From JAQBDA01 sp041301185 (GTDB taxonomy: Bacteria > Chloroflexota > Anaerolineae > Anaerolineales > UBA4823): a stretch of 16,760 bases of DNA. The stretch lies in assembly GCA_041301185.1 (NCBI GenBank), contig JBFYSV010000162.1, forward strand, positions 1-16,760, read 5' to 3'. The notes beneath the pieces are model-generated. The model searched no databases, had not been told where the DNA came from, and worked only from the letters and a program-made list of their open reading frames with translations. This document shows positions 13,483 to 16,760 of this stretch, in pieces (the first letter of the stretch is position 1; each line of letters begins with the position of its first letter). Made by a program: the position numbers and the translations under genes.

Positions 13483-14862
13483 ATGTCCACAAACAGTGAT
13501 AAAGCACGAGAGTATTCTGGTAGTCACGCGGAGCGATTCCGACATGAACTCCATGAGCTGCTGCGTATCCCGAGCCTGAGCGGTGATCCATCCTATGCAG
13601 GCGATGTCCGGCAGACAGCCGAATGGCTGGCAGCCCACTTGCACGCCCTGGGACTGGAAAGCGCCAGGGTGATGCCCACAGCCGGGCACCCGGTTGTATA
13701 CGCAGAGTGGATGGGTGCTGGACCGGATAAGCCGACGGTGCTGGTGTACGGTCACTACGACGTGGTTCCCGCTGCCATGGAGGATGGCTGGGACACACCG
13801 CCATTTGAGCCGGTCGAGAAGGACGGTAAAATCTACGCCCGCGGCGCAACTGATAATAAAGGGCAACTCTTTATCCACATCAAGGCGCTCGAATCTTATC
13901 TCGAGGCGTGCGGGGGAGCGCCGGTCAATGTAAAAATATTATTGGAGGGAGAGGAAGAAATCTCATCACCTAATCTGACACCCTTCATCAAGGAGCACCT
14001 GGACTTGCTTAAGGCTGATGTATGCGTGATCAGCGACACATCCATGCGCGCCATCGAAGAGCCAGCCATCACCCACAGCCTGCGGGGTATGACCTATATT
14101 GAGGTTGAAGTCGAAGGACCAAAGGAAGACCTGCACAGTGGCTTGTGGGGGGGAGCGGCGCATAATCCCGCCCTGGCGCTGGTAGAAATCCTGGGCAAGC
14201 TCTACAATCCAGATCACACGATCGCAGTACCGGGTTTCTATGATGATGTCGTCCCGCTGACAGAAGCGGAGCGCGAAATGATCGCCAAGACTGCCCTGAG
14301 CGAGGATCAGTATAAGGATACGACCGGCGTCCCGGCAACCTGGGGCGATGCCAGGTACACCATCCGCGAGCGCATCTCTGCCCGCCCGACACTTGACATC
14401 AACGGGATGTGGAGTGGTTGGACTGGACCGGGTCCCAAGACGATCATCCCCCAGAAAGCCGGTGCGAAGCTCAGCTCTCGCCTGGTTGGTAACCAGGACC
14501 CGAATAAGATATTTGCCCTGCTGAAGGATTATATTGAATCCATCGCGCCAAAGACGGTTAAAATACGTGTCAGCTTGCTGACAACAGGCATGCCTGCCCT
14601 CATCCCGTTCGATTTGCCCGAGATGCGGGCTGCTGCTCGCGCTTACGAAAAAGCCTGGGGTCACGCACCGGTCTTCACCCGCGGCGGCGGCAGCATACCG
14701 GTTGTGGCCGACGTTGCCAACTTATTAAAAATTCCAGTCGTCATGATGGGCTATGGGCTGGATAGCGACGGCTTGCACTCGCCTAACGAGCACTACAGCC
14801 TGGAGATGTTCCAGCGCGGGATTGAAACCGCAATTGTGTATCTTGAGGAGCTGGCAAAATGA
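13483..14862 (+). CDS. M20-family metallopeptidase (dipeptidase type)
   Basis: A 459-aa cytoplasmic zinc peptidase of family M20, close to the CNDP/DapE-like dipeptidases in length. The metal-site motifs are present: GHYDVVP (His91, Asp93), ARGATDNKGQ (Asp124), LLEGEEEI (catalytic Glu157 and metal ligand Glu158), SDTS (Asp185) and LHSPNEHY (His432). LHSGLWGG (217-224) carries the dimer-domain His218. All residues needed for two-metal catalysis appear intact. It probably removes amino acids from di- or short peptides. It follows the transporter by 32 bases and has a moderate AAAGGCGG ribosome site. Its place among a glutaminase, transporter and leucyl aminopeptidase supports a role in peptide catabolism. 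Confidence 0.93.
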   Translation: MSTNSDKAREYSGSHAERFRHELHELLRIPSLSGDPSYAGDVRQTAEWLAAHLHALGLESARVMPTAGHPVVYAEWMGAGPDKPTVLVYGHYDVVPAAMEDGWDTPPFEPVEKDGKIYARGATDNKGQLFIHIKALESYLEACGGAPVNVKILLEGEEEISSPNLTPFIKEHLDLLKADVCVISDTSMRAIEEPAITHSLRGMTYIEVEVEGPKEDLHSGLWGGAAHNPALALVEILGKLYNPDHTIAVPGFYDDVVPLTEAEREMIAKTALSEDQYKDTTGVPATWGDARYTIRERISARPTLDINGMWSGWTGPGPKTIIPQKAGAKLSSRLVGNQDPNKIFALLKDYIESIAPKTVKIRVSLLTTGMPALIPFDLPEMRAAARAYEKAWGHAPVFTRGGGSIPVVADVANLLKIPVVMMGYGLDSDGLHSPNEHYSLEMFQRGIETAIVYLEELAK

Positions 14863-14905
14863 ATAAAATACTTCAGGGGAGCAATTAAACCGTTCGATGA
14901 TTATT

Positions 14906-14911
14906 AAGGAG
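14906..14911 (+). promoter_or_regulatory. Shine-Dalgarno AAGGAG deciding the META lipoprotein start
   Basis: AAGGAG lies six bases before ATG 14918. The in-frame ATG at 14897 lies before this site and would put it inside the coding region, so 14918 is the real start. The shorter product also has the usual lipoprotein signal length. Confidence 0.8.
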
Positions 14912-14917
14912 AAACCG

Positions 14918-15691
14918 ATGAATAAGAATTGGCTCGTTTTCAGTATATGTTTAGGGATGATGCTCCTCACAGCATGCGCTTCTTCAGGCGCTCAGCAGGG
15001 AGGCGAGTTGACCGGCAAAGTTTGGGCGGTCACAGATCTGATGGGCAAGCCTCTCGTGGCTGATACCGGCATCTCAGCTGAATTCACTACCGATGGCAAG
15101 GTGAGTGGATCAGCGGGGTGCAACCGCTACAGCGGCACGTACACCGTCTCTGGGAATAACATCACGTTTTCATCACCGATGGCGTCGACGATGATGATGT
15201 GCGATCAGGCGGTTATGGATCAGGAGAGCGCCTACCTGAAAGTATTGGGTGAAGCGAAAACCTACGCGGTCAGTGGGGATCAGCTCACCCTGACTGGAGG
15301 GGATGGTACCCAATTGGCTGCTTACAAGGTCCAATCCCAGGATTTGGTGGGCACCGACTGGGAGTTGACTGCCTACAATAACGGCAATCAGGCGGTCGTC
15401 GGTGTACTGGAGGGGACGACCCTGACGGCGAGTTTTGGCAATGATGGCAACCTGTCTGGAAATTCTGGCTGCAATCAATACAACGGGGGATATAAAGTGA
15501 ACGGTGATGAGATCACGATTGGACCTCTGGCATCCACGATGATGATGTGTAGTGATCCCGCAGGCGTAATGGACCAGGAAGCGCAATACCTGACGGCCTT
15601 GCAAAGCGCAGCAAGCTACCAGATCGAAGGGAATGTGCTGGAGCTGCGCACCAAGGATGATGCAATGGCTGCATTGTTCAAGAGGAAATAA
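14918..15691 (+). CDS. Lipoprotein with two META domains
   Basis: A 257-aa exported lipoprotein. The signal peptide (1-19) ends in lipobox LTAC with Cys20 lipidated. Two META (HslJ-like) domains follow in tandem, about 31-139 and 142-257. The copies are clearly a duplication: both contain GCNxYxGxY, ASTMMMC and MDQExxYL, with Cys pairs 68/95 and 185/211 at matching places. META domains are found in envelope-stress and heat-resistance proteins such as HslJ (novobiocin resistance) and their biochemical role is unclear. It lies inside an otherwise metabolic operon, 55 bases after the M20 gene and 10 bases before leucyl aminopeptidase, so it is co-transcribed with them. Confidence 0.92.
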   Translation: MNKNWLVFSICLGMMLLTACASSGAQQGGELTGKVWAVTDLMGKPLVADTGISAEFTTDGKVSGSAGCNRYSGTYTVSGNNITFSSPMASTMMMCDQAVMDQESAYLKVLGEAKTYAVSGDQLTLTGGDGTQLAAYKVQSQDLVGTDWELTAYNNGNQAVVGVLEGTTLTASFGNDGNLSGNSGCNQYNGGYKVNGDEITIGPLASTMMMCSDPAGVMDQEAQYLTALQSAASYQIEGNVLELRTKDDAMAALFKRK

Positions 15692-15701
15692 GGAGACGAA
15701 C

Positions 15702-16760
15702 ATGGAAATCAATGTAAAAACAGGAGATGTGCTGCACGAGCCATCAGACCTGGCAATGATAGGCTGTTTTGAGGATGTTCCTTTGGCGAGTGAGGTGCTC
15801 GCATTGCTCGAACCCTCCGATTTTAATGGCCGCGCCAACCAGACATTATTGCTCTACCCGCGTGGTGCAGTTGCACCGCGTCGTTTGTTGCTGGTTGGCC
15901 TGGGCAAGCGTGAAAAAGCCACCGCCGAGACGATCCGGCGAGCGAGCGCCACAGCTGTCAAGGAAGCCCAAAAACTCAAGGTGGCTGCAGTGACCGTCGC
16001 TCTCAACGGTGACCTTTCATTGGAGCCTGAGTCAGCTGCCCAGGCTTTTGCAGAAGGGACCGAGCTTGGCGCATACCGGTTCTGGCGCTACCGCACGGGA
16101 TTGACCGATGAGCAGACGTTCAATGTCGAACGCGCCACGCTATTCACCCGCTCCGATGAAAATACCCGGCAGGGAATCGCCATCGGCCAGGCGATTGCTC
16201 GCGGGGTGAACTTTGCCCGCGATCTGGTCAACGGACCGGGATATGCCATGCACCCGCCCGCGCTGGGGGATGAAGCGGTCAAGCTTGGACAGCGAGTTGG
16301 GCTCAAAGTGACTGTGCTGGACATGCCCCAATTGATCGAGCAAGGCTTTGGCGGCATTCTGGCTGTCGGCAAAGGATCGGAGCATGAGCCACGCTTCATT
16401 GTGATGGAATATGGGGAAGTCAAAAAAGGCACACCGACCATCTGCCTGGTGGGCAAAGGACTGACCTTTGATTCCGGCGGTTTATCGCTCAAGCCACCCG
16501 AAGCAATGGAAACAATGAAATCGGACATGGGTGGTGCGGCGACTGTGTTCGGCGCGATGCAGGCTGCAGCCGATCTCAAACTGCCGCTGCACCTGGTCGG
16601 GTTGATTTCGGCAGCTGAAAACATGCCCAGCAGCAACGCCTACCGCCCTGGCGATATCGTGAAAACGTTGAGCGGCAAGACCATCGAAGTGCTCAACACC
16701 GACGCTGAGGGACGGATCATCCTCTCGGATGCGTTGTTTTATGCGCAGCGTTACCACCCG
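15702..16760 (+). CDS. pepA: Leucyl aminopeptidase (M17), 3' end beyond window
   Basis: The first 353 codons of a cytosolic M17 aminopeptidase, usually about 480-510 aa, open to the window edge with no stop. The N-terminal regulatory domain covers about 1-165. The catalytic domain shows VGKGLTFDSGG with Lys252 and Asp257 as metal ligands, MKSDMGGAA with Asp275, and NTDAEGR with Asp334, Glu336 and bicarbonate-site Arg338. It forms hexamers in the family and releases N-terminal residues from peptides using two metal ions. AAGGAG lies about seven bases before ATG 15702. It closes the visible part of the operon with glutaminase, transporter and M20 peptidase; further genes may follow outside the window. 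Confidence 0.95.
   Translation, partial: MEINVKTGDVLHEPSDLAMIGCFEDVPLASEVLALLEPSDFNGRANQTLLLYPRGAVAPRRLLLVGLGKREKATAETIRRASATAVKEAQKLKVAAVTVALNGDLSLEPESAAQAFAEGTELGAYRFWRYRTGLTDEQTFNVERATLFTRSDENTRQGIAIGQAIARGVNFARDLVNGPGYAMHPPALGDEAVKLGQRVGLKVTVLDMPQLIEQGFGGILAVGKGSEHEPRFIVMEYGEVKKGTPTICLVGKGLTFDSGGLSLKPPEAMETMKSDMGGAATVFGAMQAAADLKLPLHLVGLISAAENMPSSNAYRPGDIVKTLSGKTIEVLNTDAEGRIILSDALFYAQRYHP

Noticed and set aside
14859..14888. Nine-codon frame overlapping the M20 stop by ATGA, preceded by GAGGAG.
   Set aside because: The GAGGAG encodes Glu-Glu in the M20 C-terminus and the frame leads nowhere; the META gene has its own good AAGGAG.

Overview
The window (16,760 bp) is bacterial and gene-dense. 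It looks like chromosome from a Chloroflexota member, most likely Anaerolineae. This assignment is inferred from gene style: Pro/Thr-rich linkers on exported enzymes, a C39-like peptidase fused to a TPR-like tail, a tandem META lipoprotein, an SH3b–L,D-transpeptidase, and apparently leaderless promoters with a -10 box seven bases before the ATG. No rRNA, tRNA, CRISPR, transposase or phage gene was seen.

Region A (1-4989, + strand) is a cell-envelope block. It starts with about 380 bp of GC-rich, hairpin-rich DNA without a recognisable gene. Next come a consensus-like promoter and a possible 42-aa leaderless small protein. Three exported proteins with low-complexity Pro/Thr linkers follow: a lipoprotein combining an M15-like zinc peptidase domain, a papain-like (NlpC/P60 or C39-type) domain and LysM; a membrane-anchored C39-like peptidase; and a membrane-anchored tandem-SH3b L,D-transpeptidase. 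The last is preceded by a 14-codon upstream ORF overlapping its start by ATGA. Together they suggest peptidoglycan binding, cutting and cross-linking outside the membrane.

Region B (5134-10008, - strand) converges on region A across a 10-bp-arm hairpin. It is a tightly overlapping signalling operon. In transcription order it encodes a multi-pass membrane hybrid histidine kinase, a soluble receiver–PAS–GAF–HisKA_3 kinase and a NarL/LuxR-type response regulator. Overlaps are 29 bp and 4 bp.

Region C (10009-10333) is the divergent intergenic region. It is AT-rich and holds three inverted repeats and candidate -10 boxes on both strands. It is the natural place for the response regulator to bind.

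Region D (10334-16760, + strand) is a likely six-gene operon with gaps of 3 to 55 bp: a degenerate receiver-only protein without the phospho-acceptor Asp, a YbaS-like glutaminase, a DHA2-like MFS transporter, an M20 metallopeptidase, a double-META lipoprotein and the first 353 codons of leucyl aminopeptidase (cut by the window end). The enzyme set points to peptide and glutamine breakdown coupled to transport. No wholly new system is proven. The best leads are the leaderless small ORF, the two upstream-start architectures, the three-domain lipoprotein, and the pseudo-receiver placed between a phosphorelay and a glutaminase.
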